Numbered from the stretch's first letter, positions 7,782 to 17,752 are shown. The stretch is DNA of 64,000 bases from Slackia piriformis YIT 12062 (GCF_000296445.1 NZ_JH815198.1:1675114-1739113), one strand, 5' to 3'. The notes: generated by a model from the letters alone, not told the origin. Program-made: numbers and translations.

Positions 7782-9203
7782 CTATTCGCTCAGCGCCAAA
7801 AGATCCATTTCCATCAGGCGCTTGATCGTAAGAATGTAAACGCGCATTGCACGTTTCAGGCTTTCTTCGGAAACGCCTTCGTCTGCGCCATGCATCGGGC
7901 CAACCCATTCGGGATATTCGTCATGGGGGTCTTCGGGCCCAAAGCTGGCAGCGCACGGGAATTCGCGAGCATACGTGCCGCCACCGATGGTGAACGGTTC
8001 GCCGTCGAGGCCCGTAGCCTCGCGGTACGACTCCACAAGAGCAACGATGGCAGGGCTATCGGGCTTCATCAAGAAAGGCTCCATGAGCAGGGTGTTCTCG
8101 ATGGTCGCCTCGCCTTCCTCAACAACGGGGACGAGTTTCGCCAGAAGGTCTTCTTTGCTCGTAGACGTGGGGAATCGAATGTCGATGGTCAGCTTCAGGC
8201 GACCTTCTTCGAAGTGAATGGTTCCTGCGATACAGGTAAGGGGGTCGAAGAAGCCGTCGCACGTGTCGATTCCTACAGAGCTGCCGTCCGTGGAATCCAT
8301 GATGCGGCCTATCATGCGCAAGAAGACGTTTTCCTCTTCCGTGCACAGATTGTTTGCGAGCGCGTATTTCACCAGCAGGTCTATGGCATTCACCGTGCCG
8401 GCGGGCATGGATGCGTGGCCGCCGCGACCGGTCGCCACGAGCATGGCGTAATCGCCCTCGGCATAGATGTCGATATTGTCCGCCGCAGGAAGAGCCTCGG
8501 CGTCGGCGCGGACAACCAGGGTTGCCTGGCTCGGTACGGCATTGGTAGAAGCCTCGCCGGTGGTGAAGTCAATAATATTGCCGCCGGTGAATTGCTTCGA
8601 GCAAATCAGGCCGTCAAAGCCGCCTTTTTCCCCGTAGCAAACAGGGAACATATCATCCGGCGTAAACGTGAATGCAGGGGCGGGATAGTTCTCCAGATAG
8701 TACGCGACATCGCGCATAGTACCCGTTTCCTCGTTGGTGCCGATAAGCATGCGCAACGTGTACGGAAGTTTCTCGCCCTTGTCTTTGAAAAACTTCATGC
8801 AGTACAGCGCAGCGACAAGCGGGCCCTTGTCGTCCAAAACGCCGCGTCCAAGCAAAAATCCATCCTTGCGCAGAAGCGTCCAGGGGTCGAGCGTCCAGCC
8901 GACACCAGGAGCAACCACGTCGGAATGGCAGATCATGCCAAGCATGGTGTCGCTTTCACCTTTGAGATCGGCTATGCCGATCTGGCCCGCGTCGTCTCTG
9001 GCGTCAAAGCCGAGTCGCTGCGCCAAATCCACCGCAGCGCGCAAACCGTCATGCGCCTCGGGACCACTTGGGTCCTCAGGGGTCGCACGATCGAAATCGG
9101 CCACGCTCGGAACGGAGACAAGCCTTGCGATTTCCTCGACGATTTCTTCCCAGTTTTCGTCGATGAACCGGTCAACTTCGGTCATGAAATCCGTGTTGGA
9201 CAT
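7782..9203 (-). CDS. M20 family metallo-dipeptidase (Sapep/PepV type)
   Basis: The 473-residue protein carries the M20 dinuclear zinc site: GMICHSDVV (first metal His plus Asp), GRGVLDDKGP (bridging Asp), and NEETG with the catalytic Glu pair. A dimerisation/lid domain follows and a late GGGTYAREFP region supplies another metal-site neighbourhood. This is the Sapep/PepV subgroup, cytoplasmic enzymes hydrolysing dipeptides, often beta-Ala-Xaa or D-amino-acid types. The start at 9203 sits 9 bases after GAGAGG; a start at 9212 would place that site too close. It is a single gene between tRNA-Leu and a long non-coding island. Confidence 0.88.
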   Translation of the reverse strand: MSNTDFMTEVDRFIDENWEEIVEEIARLVSVPSVADFDRATPEDPSGPEAHDGLRAAVDLAQRLGFDARDDAGQIGIADLKGESDTMLGMICHSDVVAPGVGWTLDPWTLLRKDGFLLGRGVLDDKGPLVAALYCMKFFKDKGEKLPYTLRMLIGTNEETGTMRDVAYYLENYPAPAFTFTPDDMFPVCYGEKGGFDGLICSKQFTGGNIIDFTTGEASTNAVPSQATLVVRADAEALPAADNIDIYAEGDYAMLVATGRGGHASMPAGTVNAIDLLVKYALANNLCTEEENVFLRMIGRIMDSTDGSSVGIDTCDGFFDPLTCIAGTIHFEEGRLKLTIDIRFPTSTSKEDLLAKLVPVVEEGEATIENTLLMEPFLMKPDSPAIVALVESYREATGLDGEPFTIGGGTYAREFPCAASFGPEDPHDEYPEWVGPMHGADEGVSEESLKRAMRVYILTIKRLMEMDLLALSE

Positions 9204-9530
9204 TACACCCATCCTCTCTCTTTTTGGGCATGTCCTTGTTATTTTACTCGTTTTTCTTTCAGGAAGCTTCCCGCGAAAAACCGCGTTGCCGGATTGGCAC
9301 GAAACAGCCGCAGCCGCAAGCTCCGTCTGCACGCCACCCACAGACCACCCGAGGACCCGTGCTGGCAACGGAGCGCGCCCGGGACAGCTAGCGACGGCCA
9401 CCCAAGACCCCTCGCCAACAGACCCGTCCGAGAGGACCCGTGCATAACGATTGAAACGTCGCTACCTGCGGACGATGCCGCTCTCGAGCGTATCTTCGAC
9501 CTCTGCAAAGGCGGGCTACCGTTCAATCAA

Positions 9531-9581
9531 TACTATCTTGGCGTTTTGCGCACCAGAAATGCACGCAATGACGAAATAGTA
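9531..9581. repeat. imperfect palindrome, first of a related pair
   Basis: TACTAT (9531-9536) pairs with ATAGTA (9576-9581) and the stem continues imperfectly toward a loop containing TGCACG. Its right arm has GACGAAATAG, as does the right arm of the palindrome at 9681-9743, suggesting one repeat family. Confidence 0.4.
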
Positions 9582-9680
9582 CAGGCCCGAGCCCTCAGTC
9601 GAGAAAGACATCTCTGCTACAACTCTCTGACCAGGTGTTTCTTTAAGCTCGCCATAATGCGCCCATCGACCGATTGATAA

Positions 9681-9743
9681 AATCCATGCTATTTCGGCGA
9701 TACTGCCAAAACGCGTGCACAAAACGACGAAATAGCATGGATT
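9681..9743. repeat. palindrome with 16-bp perfect arms
   Basis: AATCCATGCTATTTCG (9681-9696) is exactly complementary to 9728-9743. The 31-base spacer contains CGTGCAC. A MITE- or REP-like element is likely; no transposase is nearby. Confidence 0.6.
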
Positions 9744-9797
9744 CATCGCCGATAGACCTGCTCTGCCGCCGACATGCCTGCTCCGCCGTTGAAGAGA

Positions 9798-9829
9798 CGG
9801 CCGCGGGTTCGCAAGCAAACCCGCGGCCG
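9798..9829. repeat. 12-bp GC-rich hairpin
   Basis: CGGCCGCGGGTT and AACCCGCGGCCG flank an 8-base loop. No T-run follows, so the role is unclear; it may assist the adjacent terminator. Confidence 0.5.
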
Positions 9830-9842
9830 CTACGGCAAACGC

Positions 9843-9881
9843 AAAGATGCCGCTCGGTCTGCAATCCCAAGCGGCATCTTT
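9843..9881. terminator. bidirectional terminator
   Basis: AAAGATGCCGC (9843-9853) pairs with GCGGCATCTTT (9871-9881), giving a stem flanked by A on one side and T on the other, so it can work in both directions. It is the most likely end of the xpt-pbuX transcript. Confidence 0.6.
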
Positions 9882-9969
9882 CTATATATGGCTTCATCAA
9901 TGCGAACCGCTCCGCCGCCCAAGACGACGACCCCTGCACACGCTTTGGCCGGCTGGGCTCAAGCCCGAG

Positions 9970-9999
9970 CTAGCTGGACGCACGCGTCTAACCAGCTAG
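9970..9999. repeat. hairpin downstream of pbuX
   Basis: CTAGCTGG and CCAGCTAG close a stem that continues inside with GACGC/GCGTC. It lies 14 bases after the pbuX stop and lacks a T-run. Confidence 0.4.
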
Positions 10000-10012
10000 A
10001 CGAGTGCGCATC

Positions 10013-11488
10013 CTAGCTTGCTGAATGGGAGCTCGTCTTCTCGTTTTCGACGAACACCGCATCGGCCGAAAGCGGCTCGAAAGCCGCCTCCTCGCCTTCG
10101 CCGGACTTCTCGGAGTCAAGCTCTGACTGACGCGTCTCGCCCTCGATCTGAGCCCCGTCGATAGCAATGTTTTTCGGCAGAACCAGGTTGGCAATTACGG
10201 CAACAAGGAACACGCCTGCCACGCAGTTATCGGCGAACACGCTGCGCACAAGCTCGGGGAATATGACGAAAATGTCGGACACCTGGGTAAACCCGATGCC
10301 GATGGAAAGCGAAAGCGCCGCGATGAGAATATTGCGCTGAGAGAACCCGGCGCGCGCAACCATCTGAAAGCCGCTCACGATGATGTTGCCGAACATCATG
10401 ATGGTGCACCCGCCCAAAACGGCCTCAGGCAGAGATTGGAACATCGCGCTGACCACGGGCAAAAACGCGCACAGCATCATGATGACCGCGCCGGTGGCGA
10501 TGGCTTTGCGATTGACGACCTTCGTCATGGCAACAAGACCTACGTTCTGAGAGAACGATGTCACGGGCAAACAACCCAAGCAGCCGGAAAGTGCACTGGT
10601 GAAGCCGTCGCAGGCAATAGAACCGGAAAGCTCGCGCTCTTTCACATCGCGGCCGAGGCCAACCAGCGAAACGGCCGAAGTGTCACCGATGGTTTCTGTG
10701 GCAGACACCAGGAAAATAACGGTCACCGAAACGATGGCGGCGAGGTTGAACTCGGGCGCGAACGGCATGAGGGAAGGAGCTGCGAAAAGCTGCAGATTCT
10801 GAAACGCCGAGAAATCGACCGCCCCCAGAAAAATTGCCGCCACATAGCCCACAATCAGGCCGAACAGAACCGAAAGCTGCTTGGTCTTGCCCTTTGCGAG
10901 CACCTGGAAAATCAGGCATGACACCAAGGCGATCGACCCCAGCAGCAAGTTACGCGGCGAGCCGAAATCGGCAGCTCCCGTGCCGCCGCCGAACGATGCG
11001 GCACCAACGTTGAGCAGCGAAAACCCGATGGAGGTAACCACCACGGCGGCAACGATAGGCGAAATGAGCCTGCGCCAATACTTCGCGAAAAGGCCCAGAA
11101 CGCCCTCGAGGATACCGCCCACGATGATGGCGCCGATCGCGACGTTATAGCCATACGTGGCAACGATGCCGCACAGCACCGTCACGAACGTGAAGCTAAT
11201 GCCCATGACAATCGGCAGCCCGCTGCCGATACGCCACAGAGGGAACAACTGGATTAGAGTGCCGATGCCGGCGATGAGCATGGCCCCCTGGATAAGTGAG
11301 CTCGTTTGAACGTCACTCAAGCCGGCCGCCGCCGCCACGATCATGATCGGGGCAAGGTTTGCCACGAACATCGCCAAAATATGCTGAACACCGTACGGAA
11401 TAGCCCTCAGAATAGGTATGCTGCCATCAAGCTGAAACAGGCTTGCATGGTCGAATGCCTTGCCCTTCGAAAATCCCTTGAAAGCCAT
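10013..11488 (-). CDS. pbuX: NCS2 xanthine/uracil permease
   Basis: This 491-residue membrane protein belongs to the nucleobase:cation symporter-2 family. It shows the family hallmarks near residues 255-330: the helix SVTVIFLVSATETIGDTSAV and the segment GCLGCLPVTSFSQNVGLVAMTKV, whose Glu and Asn residues line the substrate site. A charged hydrophilic tail of about 60 residues follows the last helix. It starts 2 bases after the xpt stop codon, with GGAGAGG inside xpt as ribosome site, so the two are co-translated. The pairing with xpt points to xanthine uptake. Confidence 0.92.
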   Translation of the reverse strand: MAFKGFSKGKAFDHASLFQLDGSIPILRAIPYGVQHILAMFVANLAPIMIVAAAAGLSDVQTSSLIQGAMLIAGIGTLIQLFPLWRIGSGLPIVMGISFTFVTVLCGIVATYGYNVAIGAIIVGGILEGVLGLFAKYWRRLISPIVAAVVVTSIGFSLLNVGAASFGGGTGAADFGSPRNLLLGSIALVSCLIFQVLAKGKTKQLSVLFGLIVGYVAAIFLGAVDFSAFQNLQLFAAPSLMPFAPEFNLAAIVSVTVIFLVSATETIGDTSAVSLVGLGRDVKERELSGSIACDGFTSALSGCLGCLPVTSFSQNVGLVAMTKVVNRKAIATGAVIMMLCAFLPVVSAMFQSLPEAVLGGCTIMMFGNIIVSGFQMVARAGFSQRNILIAALSLSIGIGFTQVSDIFVIFPELVRSVFADNCVAGVFLVAVIANLVLPKNIAIDGAQIEGETRQSELDSEKSGEGEEAAFEPLSADAVFVENEKTSSHSAS

Positions 11489-11490
11489 GG

Positions 11491-12213
11491 CTACCTCTCC
11501 GCGTTCGCACCGGAACCGCCGCAGGCGGATGCGGCATTGGAAGAGGTCTTCGCGGCAGCGCATGCATTGGCGATATCGTCCGCTTCGCATTCGATGACGC
11601 CGCCGAAATCGGCGCAAGAAGCCGCCGCGTCATTCTGCTCGCGGAAGACCAACTTGCCCGTTTCAGGGTCCATCGCATCCACAATGGCCAAGGACTCAAG
11701 GCGATACCCGCGCTCGCGCAGGCTCTTGCCGCCGGGCTGAAAGCCCTTTTCGATGGCGATGCCGATGCCTTCGACGGTGGCACCCGCAGACTCGACAATC
11801 TCAATCAGTCCGTCGAGTGCGCAGCCGTTCGCAAGGAAGTCATCGATAATCAGCACGTGATCTTCGGGGCCGATGTATTTCTTGGACACAATCACGTTGA
11901 AAATCTTGCCGTGCGTGAAGCTTTGGATGCGCGTCGTGTACATCTCGCCATCAAGGTTGATGCTCTGTGCCTTCTTGGCAAACACCACCGGCACGCCAAA
12001 ATGCTGCGCCACGATTGCGGCAATGCCGATGCCCGAAGCCTCGATGGTCAGAATCTTGTTGATGGGAGCGTCGGCGAAAAGACGTTTGAGCTCTGCGCCC
12101 ATTTCGTTGAACAACGAGATGTCCATCTGATGATTCAGAAAACTATCGACCTTCAACACGCCTTCGGCCTTCACCACGCCGTCGCGCTGAATACGCTCTT
12201 CGAGAAGCCTCAC
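11491..12213 (-). CDS. xpt: xanthine phosphoribosyltransferase
   Basis: The protein (240 residues) matches Xpt: [14 protein letters not shown] near the N-terminus, [18 protein letters not shown], and the PRPP-binding loop [16 protein letters not shown]. It converts xanthine and PRPP to XMP in the cytoplasm. Xpt is normally about 190 residues; the 40 extra C-terminal residues are Ala/Cys/Glu-rich. A GTG at 12213 is preferred because it follows AAAGGTAGG and aligns with the known Xpt N-terminus; an in-frame ATG at 12234 has no good site. Upstream, TACACT at 12250-12255 may be a -10 box. No purine riboswitch was recognisable in the 90-base gap. Confidence 0.92.
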   Translation of the reverse strand: MRLLEERIQRDGVVKAEGVLKVDSFLNHQMDISLFNEMGAELKRLFADAPINKILTIEASGIGIAAIVAQHFGVPVVFAKKAQSINLDGEMYTTRIQSFTHGKIFNVIVSKKYIGPEDHVLIIDDFLANGCALDGLIEIVESAGATVEGIGIAIEKGFQPGGKSLRERGYRLESLAIVDAMDPETGKLVFREQNDAAASCADFGGVIECEADDIANACAAAKTSSNAASACGGSGANAER

Positions 12214-12325
12214 GACCCTACCTTTCACCCGCATTTACCAATAGGGATCAGTGTAGCCGAGCATGATGCGGGGAGATAGGCTTCAAAAACGGACAAACGA
12301 AAAAGATTTTCGCAAAGCAGACACC

Positions 12326-13780
12326 TTAGCGCTGGAAGAGAACCTCGAACACGCTGCCGCGCGGCTTATTCTCGGAAATAGAGACCGATGCGCCATGCAA
12401 CTGCGCCGCATGCTTGACGATAGCCAGACCAAGCCCGCTGCCGCCCGTTTCCTTCGAACGACTTTCGTCCACGCAGAAGAATCGCTCGAACACTTTCTCG
12501 CGCATGTCCTCGGGAATACCCATGCCGGTATCGGCAACGCGAACGAACGCAAGGCCTTGCGCGTTTCGTCCCACGCACACATCGACCTTTCCCCCATCGA
12601 CGTTGTATCGAATGGCGTTTTCCATGAGGTTGCGCAGCATCTCTTCGATTATACGCGCATTCCCCACAACCTTGACGTCTCCCGAACCGTCCCCTTCGAA
12701 AACGTTCAGGCCCACCGTAATCCCCCGACGACGAGCCGCAGACGCCAGCCTGACCGAAACGTTGCGGGCAACCTCGACCAGCGAGACGCTCTGATCCATG
12801 TCGATACGCATATCTTCCGCCTCAGCGTCGTCGAGACGGGAAAGCGTCAAAAGCTCGTCGACCATAGACTTCATATGCTGGGCTTCTTCGTAAATGTGCC
12901 CGGCAAACTGCTTCACATCCTCAGGACGAGCAATGCCGCGCTCGATGATCTCGGCATACCCGGAAACAACCGTGAGCGGCGTCTTGAGCTCATGAGATAC
13001 GTTGCCCGTGAAGCGGCGGCGCTCCGCCACCTGCGCATCGAGGCGCTTGCGCTGCTCGTCAAGGCGGTTGATCAGGGGAACGAGCTCTTCGGGCACATTG
13101 GCGCCGTGCGGGTGGTCAAGGTCGACCGCAGAAAGCTCGGAAGTGACCTTGCGCGATATGACCCATCCCACAAGAAGAGATATGCCGACCGTAGCAAAAA
13201 GCACCACAAGATAGGGAACCAGCATGGCAGACATGATGCCCCACACGCTCGAATGCGTTTTCGCCAAACGCAAAACAGACCCCTCTTCAAGACGCACGGA
13301 ATGATAGAGGGTTTCCTCGCCAAGCGTTTCCGAATAACGGCCCGCTTCGCCTTCCCCCTCCTCCATGGCCTCTATGACCTCAGGGCGGAGCGCATGATTA
13401 TCGAGGCTGGCAACGTCGGCCGCGGTGTCGAATAACACATCGCCGTTGCGATCGATCAAGGTCACACGCGTTCCGGGTACGACGATGTTCGCATGACGCT
13501 GAAGGACGGTCTTGGCGTCAGTATCGCCATCGATCTGCGCATCAAGCGTGTCCGCGAGGCTTTCGCATTCCGTCTTGAGATCGCTTACGGCCTGGCGATC
13601 GAGGACGAGATAAAACACAAGCGCGAAAAGCACCGCGCATACAACCGCCAATGACGCCGTAGCGACCATGACCGTATGCGAAATGCTCCGAGAAAGAGAA
13701 CGGCGAGGAGCCTTTCGGGTCCGCTCGCCGCCCTCGGTTATTGCATTGAAGCTCGACTCGTCTTGACGCAAAGAGCTCAA
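12326..13780 (-). CDS. phoR: sensor histidine kinase, PhoR-type
   Basis: The 484-residue kinase has two membrane helices (about 36-60 and 184-207) enclosing an extracellular sensor of about 120 residues, a HAMP-like segment, the phospho-acceptor motif NVSHELKTPL (His263), an N box (LRNLMENAIRYN) and G boxes (VADTGMGIPED; GGSGLGLAIV). It follows the response regulator by 11 bases at the end of the pst-phoU operon, hence the PhoR call. The predicted start is TTG with an AAAGGCTAGG site, so the exact N-terminus is uncertain. Confidence 0.88.
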   Translation of the reverse strand: MSSLRQDESSFNAITEGGERTRKAPRRSLSRSISHTVMVATASLAVVCAVLFALVFYLVLDRQAVSDLKTECESLADTLDAQIDGDTDAKTVLQRHANIVVPGTRVTLIDRNGDVLFDTAADVASLDNHALRPEVIEAMEEGEGEAGRYSETLGEETLYHSVRLEEGSVLRLAKTHSSVWGIMSAMLVPYLVVLFATVGISLLVGWVISRKVTSELSAVDLDHPHGANVPEELVPLINRLDEQRKRLDAQVAERRRFTGNVSHELKTPLTVVSGYAEIIERGIARPEDVKQFAGHIYEEAQHMKSMVDELLTLSRLDDAEAEDMRIDMDQSVSLVEVARNVSVRLASAARRRGITVGLNVFEGDGSGDVKVVGNARIIEEMLRNLMENAIRYNVDGGKVDVCVGRNAQGLAFVRVADTGMGIPEDMREKVFERFFCVDESRSKETGGSGLGLAIVKHAAQLHGASVSISENKPRGSVFEVLFQR

Positions 13781-13791
13781 ACGACTCGCAC

Positions 13792-14550
13792 CTAGCCTTT
13801 CATACGGTATCCGACGCCGCGAACCGTCTCGATAAGCGACGCAGCCTCTTGGTCGATTTCGCCAATTTTCTTTCGCAGAGTCTGGATATGCGCGTCAACC
13901 GTGCGCGTCTCCCCCGCCACTTCATAGCCCCATACCTGAACAAGAAGCTGATTGCGCGAAACCACCATGCCGCAATTGCTCATGAGGAAACGAAGCGTCT
14001 CGAACTCCTTGTGAGTCAAACGAACCTCATCGCCACCTACAGAGACGAGATAACGTGCGGCATCGAGGCGGATAGGCCCGATTTCGAGAATTTCCTTGTC
14101 GCGCGATACCTCGGAGTCTGACGAACGAGACGACTCGGCCTCGGCACGAGCTAGATCTGCAGCCTGGCGCGCCCGCTCTTCGTTGCGGCGGGCGCGACGC
14201 AGCAAAGCATTCACGCGCGAAAGCAGCTCCATCATGCCAAAAGGCTTCGCCAGATAGTCGTCTGCGCCGGCATCAAGCCCCGTAACCGTATCGAACTCGG
14301 TCGATTTCGCCGTAAGCATCATCACGGGAACGTCGGCCGTATCGTCGCATGCGCGAAGCTTCTTAAGAACGGAAATGCCGTCCTCACCAGGAAGCATCAC
14401 ATCGAGGATGAAAAGATCGGGAACCGCGCGCTCGATGGCCTCGTACAGCTCCGCAGCGCAGGAAAAACCCTGCGTTTCATGCCCGGTCTGCGCAAGCGTG
14501 TAGAGCGTAAGATTGCGGATTTGCTCGTCATCCTCGAGATAGTAGATCAT
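13792..14550 (-). CDS. phoP: OmpR/PhoB-type response regulator
   Basis: The 252-residue protein has a receiver domain (LEDDEQ acidic pair, phospho-acceptor Asp50 in FILDVMLPGEDG, Lys in YLAKPFG) and a winged-helix DNA-binding domain (RLTHKEFETLRFL; TVDAHIQTLRKKIGE; ETVRGVGYRMKG). The linker is unusually long and charged (about 45 residues). The start at 14550 gives an ATGA overlap with the phoU stop and has AAAGGAG upstream. Position between phoU and the kinase implies control of phosphate uptake. Confidence 0.9.
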   Translation of the reverse strand: MIYYLEDDEQIRNLTLYTLAQTGHETQGFSCAAELYEAIERAVPDLFILDVMLPGEDGISVLKKLRACDDTADVPVMMLTAKSTEFDTVTGLDAGADDYLAKPFGMMELLSRVNALLRRARRNEERARQAADLARAEAESSRSSDSEVSRDKEILEIGPIRLDAARYLVSVGGDEVRLTHKEFETLRFLMSNCGMVVSRNQLLVQVWGYEVAGETRTVDAHIQTLRKKIGEIDQEAASLIETVRGVGYRMKG

Positions 14551-15203
14551 CCGATCAGGTCTCCTTTGTAGTATCCCGTGAGGGAGTATCCTACCCACTC
14601 AGCAACATTTTGGGCATGGTCGCCGATTCGTTCAAGATATTTCGCCACCATAAGAGCGCCAATGAGACCGTTCGCCGAACCAGACCCTTCCTGGATTGTC
14701 GTAATCACGCCCGTTTTGACCGCATCGAACAATGCGTCCACTTCATCGTCGCGACCGACGACCGCACGCGCTTTCTCCAGGTCCTGCTCGACAAACGCCT
14801 CCACGGCATCATGCACCATATCACAAGCGCACTCGCCCATGCGGCGCAAATGAACGGCAAGGCGTGCGTCGAAAGCCTCGTCGGCGGATATGGAAGTCTC
14901 GCAGATATCCGCCGCCTGGTCTGCGATGCGTTCGATATCGCCGACCATCTTCAAACCCGCCGAAACACGGCGCAAATCGCCTGCCACGGGCTGCTGCGTC
15001 AGAAGCAGCTTCAGACACAGGCTCTCGATCTCCCGCTCTTGACGGTCGATGTCATCGTCTCCGTCTATGACCTTCTTTGCCAGATCATCGCTGCGGTCCT
15101 CCATGACCTTGATGGCGTCAGAAACCGCATCCTGCATGGAAGACGCCATGACCAGCAGCTGGGCGTCGAGCAGCGCAAGCTGCTGTTGAAACACATCGCG
15201 CAT
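14547..15203 (-). CDS. phoU: PhoU phosphate signalling protein
   Basis: The 218-residue all-helical protein contains two PhoU repeats, each with the E/D-x-x-R metal-binding pattern (VIDGDDDIDRQEREIE near 45-60 and VGRDDEVDALFDAV near 148-160). PhoU links the Pst transporter to PhoR and lowers kinase signalling when phosphate is plentiful. It begins 5 bases after the pstB stop with no strong ribosome site, so it relies on translational coupling. Confidence 0.93.
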   Translation of the reverse strand: MRDVFQQQLALLDAQLLVMASSMQDAVSDAIKVMEDRSDDLAKKVIDGDDDIDRQEREIESLCLKLLLTQQPVAGDLRRVSAGLKMVGDIERIADQAADICETSISADEAFDARLAVHLRRMGECACDMVHDAVEAFVEQDLEKARAVVGRDDEVDALFDAVKTGVITTIQEGSGSANGLIGALMVAKYLERIGDHAQNVAEWVGYSLTGYYKGDLIG

Positions 15204-15208
15204 GAGTA

Positions 15209-16021
15209 TCAGCCAAACCTTCCCGTAATGTAATCGTCGGTGCGCTTATCGACCGGATGGCTGAACAGCGTTTGCGTGTCGCCGTATTCAACCAGGTCGC
15301 CCAGCAGGAAAAACGCGCACATATCGGAGATGCGTGCGGCCTGCTGCATGTTGTGGGTCACCATGACGACCGTGTAATCCTTCTTCAATTCGATAGCCAA
15401 GTCCTCGATACGGCCGGTGGACAAGGGGTCGAGCGCGCTCGTGGCTTCGTCCATCAGAAGCACCTCGGGCTCGACCGCCAGGGCACGAGCAATGCACAAT
15501 CGCTGTTGCTGACCTCCCGAAAGGCCGAGCGCGCTCTTCTTGAGACGGTCTTTCAGCTCGTCCCAAATCGCGGCCTTTCGCAAGGCGTTTTCGACGATTT
15601 CCTCAAGCTTCGCCTTGTCCTTGATGCCATGAGTGCGCGGGCCGAAGGCGACATTGTCGAAAACGCTCATCGGAAACGGATTGGGCTTCTGAAACACCAT
15701 GCCCACTCGACGGCGCAGCAGGTTCACATCGGTTCCCTTGGCGTAGATATTTTCTCCGTCGAGATTCACCTCGCCTTCAATGCGGCACCCCTCGACCAGG
15801 TCGTTCATGCGGTTGAGCGTGCGCAGCAGCGTTGACTTTCCGCAACCGGACGGTCCAATGAAAGCCGTGATCTTGTTCGCGGGAATGTCCATGTTCACGC
15901 CATGCAGCGCATGGAAGTCGCCATAGAACAGGTCGAGATTGTTCACGGCGATTTTCGTCGGCGCGACCTCGATGCCGCCCTCTGCGACAAGCGTCTTTTG
16001 GTCGGTGATGATTTCACTCAC
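15209..16021 (-). CDS. pstB: phosphate ABC transporter ATPase PstB
   Basis: The 270-residue ATPase shows Walker [11 protein letters not shown]-loop [12 protein letters not shown] (the PFPM motif is typical of PstB), signature LSGGQQQR, Walker [14 protein letters not shown], and switch [11 protein letters not shown]. The start is a GTG at 16021 with an AAGGA site; the open frame further upstream runs into pstA. Confidence 0.96.
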   Translation of the reverse strand: MSEIITDQKTLVAEGGIEVAPTKIAVNNLDLFYGDFHALHGVNMDIPANKITAFIGPSGCGKSTLLRTLNRMNDLVEGCRIEGEVNLDGENIYAKGTDVNLLRRRVGMVFQKPNPFPMSVFDNVAFGPRTHGIKDKAKLEEIVENALRKAAIWDELKDRLKKSALGLSGGQQQRLCIARALAVEPEVLLMDEATSALDPLSTGRIEDLAIELKKDYTVVMVTHNMQQAARISDMCAFFLLGDLVEYGDTQTLFSHPVDKRTDDYITGRFG

Positions 16022-16034
16022 GTGAGATTCCTTT

Positions 16035-16889
16035 CTAAGCCTTCGTGATGCGCTTTGCGGCAAACGAGGCCAATGCGTTGATGAGGACCACAATGATCAG
16101 CAAAACAACGGCCGTTGCATAGGTTGCGTCGATATGGAGGCCTTCGCACGAAAGCACATACATATGCACAGACATCGTGCGGGCGGAATCGAACACGCCC
16201 ATGGGAATGGCAGCAACCGTTCCTGCCGTGAAGATCAGCGCAGCCGACTCTCCGACAATACGGCCGATTGAAAGAATGATGCCGCCCAGGATTCCCGGCA
16301 TAGCGGGAGGAAGCACGACCGAAAGCACCGTGCGCAAACGACCGGCCCCAAGACCGAAACTTCCCTCGCGATACGAGTCGGGTACGGCGCGCAAAGCCTC
16401 CTCGGTCGTACGCATGATGGTGGGAAGCACCATGATCGCAAGCGTCAAGCAGCCCGAAAGAAGCGAAAGGCCCCATTTCAAAAACGTCACGAAGAAGAGC
16501 ATGCCGAACAAGCCGTACACGATGGACGGAATACCTGCGAGAGTCTCGGCGGTAACGCGCACCACCTTGACGAACTTGTTGCCTCGCGTGGTGTACTCCA
16601 CGAGAAATATCGCTGCCATGACGCCAAGAGGCACGGCGATGACCAGCGTCAGAAGAACAGCAAGCAAGGTGTTGACCAGGGACGGAAGCATAGAGACGTT
16701 CTCCGAGTTGTATTCGACGGAGAACAGTTCCGGCCTTAGATTCGGAACGCCCATAACGAGAATGTAACCGACGATTACCACGAGCACGGCAACCGTGAGA
16801 ATTGCAGCGCAGTGCACGAGAAGGTTCAAGAAGACGGATGACTTTCTCTTATGCGGCTTGCGCGCAGCAGACGAAGAGACGTTATTCAT
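16035..16889 (-). CDS. pstA: phosphate ABC transporter permease PstA
   Basis: A 284-residue permease with six predicted helices and the binding-protein-dependent transport motif around residues 185-215 ([22 protein letters not shown], i.e. EAL-x(3)-P-x(9)-GLGA). It overlaps the pstC stop codon (TAATG), indicating coupled translation. Confidence 0.95.
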   Translation of the reverse strand: MNNVSSSAARKPHKRKSSVFLNLLVHCAAILTVAVLVVIVGYILVMGVPNLRPELFSVEYNSENVSMLPSLVNTLLAVLLTLVIAVPLGVMAAIFLVEYTTRGNKFVKVVRVTAETLAGIPSIVYGLFGMLFFVTFLKWGLSLLSGCLTLAIMVLPTIMRTTEEALRAVPDSYREGSFGLGAGRLRTVLSVVLPPAMPGILGGIILSIGRIVGESAALIFTAGTVAAIPMGVFDSARTMSVHMYVLSCEGLHIDATYATAVVLLIIVVLINALASFAAKRITKA

Positions 16890-17740
16890 TACTTCTTAGA
16901 CCTCGCATTCAAAGCGGCAAAAGCAAGATTGATGATAAGCACGAACACGAACAGGACCACAGCGGTCGCGATGAGCGCCTCACGATGCAAGTCGGCCGCA
17001 TAGCCCATCTCCATGACGATGTTGGTCGTAAGCGTACGCACGCCCTCAAGAATGCTGCTGGGAATCTGGACCTGGTTGCCGGCGATCATGACCACCGCCA
17101 TCGTCTCGCCGATAGCGCGGCCGATGCCCAAAACGACACCCGCCATGATGCCCGACCCCGCAGCGGGAACCAGGACGCGAAACACGCTTCGTTCGTGATC
17201 GGCTCCAAGCGCGAGCGCGCCTTCGTAGTAGCTGTCAGGAACCGCATCGAGCGCATTGCGAGCAACCGTGATGATGGTGGGAAGAATCATCACGCCCAAG
17301 ATGATGGATGCGGCAAGCAGGCTCATGACTTGCACGTGAAAGAGTTGGCGAATAAGCGGCACGAGCACCACAAGACCGAAGAAGCCGTAGATAACCGAGG
17401 GAATGCCGGCGAGAAGCTCAACGCCGGGCGTCACGATGCGCTTAACGCGAGGGCTGGCAAACCGAGAAAGATACACGGCACAGAAAAGACCCGTCGGAAC
17501 GCCGATGACAAGCGCTCCGAGCGTTGCGTAGATGCTGCCCAGAATCATCGGCAGGATGCCGAACGTCTCGCTTGCCGGACGCCATACAGTTCCCGTAAGG
17601 AACTCGACCACGCCGATTTTTCCAATAGCGGGCACACCGCTTGCGAAGAGGAAGACGCATATCAAGGCTACTGCGAGGATCGAAACCCCCGCAGCAGCCG
17701 TGAAAAGCACCTTCGCGAGAGACTCTTTGATGCCTTTCAT
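16889..17740 (-). CDS. pstC: phosphate ABC transporter permease PstC
   Basis: The 283-residue protein has six helices and the EAA-type loop (ARNALDAVPDSYYEGALALGA). The FLTGTVWRP segment near residue 45 is typical of PstC. It starts 12 bases after the pstS stop with only a weak ribosome site. Confidence 0.95.
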   Translation of the reverse strand: MKGIKESLAKVLFTAAAGVSILAVALICVFLFASGVPAIGKIGVVEFLTGTVWRPASETFGILPMILGSIYATLGALVIGVPTGLFCAVYLSRFASPRVKRIVTPGVELLAGIPSVIYGFFGLVVLVPLIRQLFHVQVMSLLAASIILGVMILPTIITVARNALDAVPDSYYEGALALGADHERSVFRVLVPAAGSGIMAGVVLGIGRAIGETMAVVMIAGNQVQIPSSILEGVRTLTTNIVMEMGYAADLHREALIATAVVLFVFVLIINLAFAALNARSKK

Positions 17741-17752
17741 AACGTGTAATCG

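Larger units (their letters stand above)
9204..10012. other. 809-base non-coding island rich in palindromes
   Basis: No ORF here has a ribosome site, recognisable motif or convincing composition. The stretch holds two related palindromes (9531-9581 and 9681-9743), a 12-bp GC hairpin, a bidirectional terminator and a further hairpin before pbuX. GGACCCGTGC also occurs twice (about 9354 and 9435). It may contain degraded sequence or a small RNA, but nothing proves either. Confidence 0.5.

Noticed and set aside
7776-9677. An open frame of 633 codons on the plus strand, antisense to the M20 peptidase
   Set aside because: The minus-strand frame has the complete M20 metal site; the plus-strand frame has none.
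9516-9818. A 100-codon minus-strand ORF in the palindrome island
   Set aside because: No ribosome site or known motif, and it runs through both palindromes; judged non-coding.
12214-12325. A purine riboswitch before xpt-pbuX
   Set aside because: The gap is only about 110 bases and the conserved purine-aptamer core was not found.
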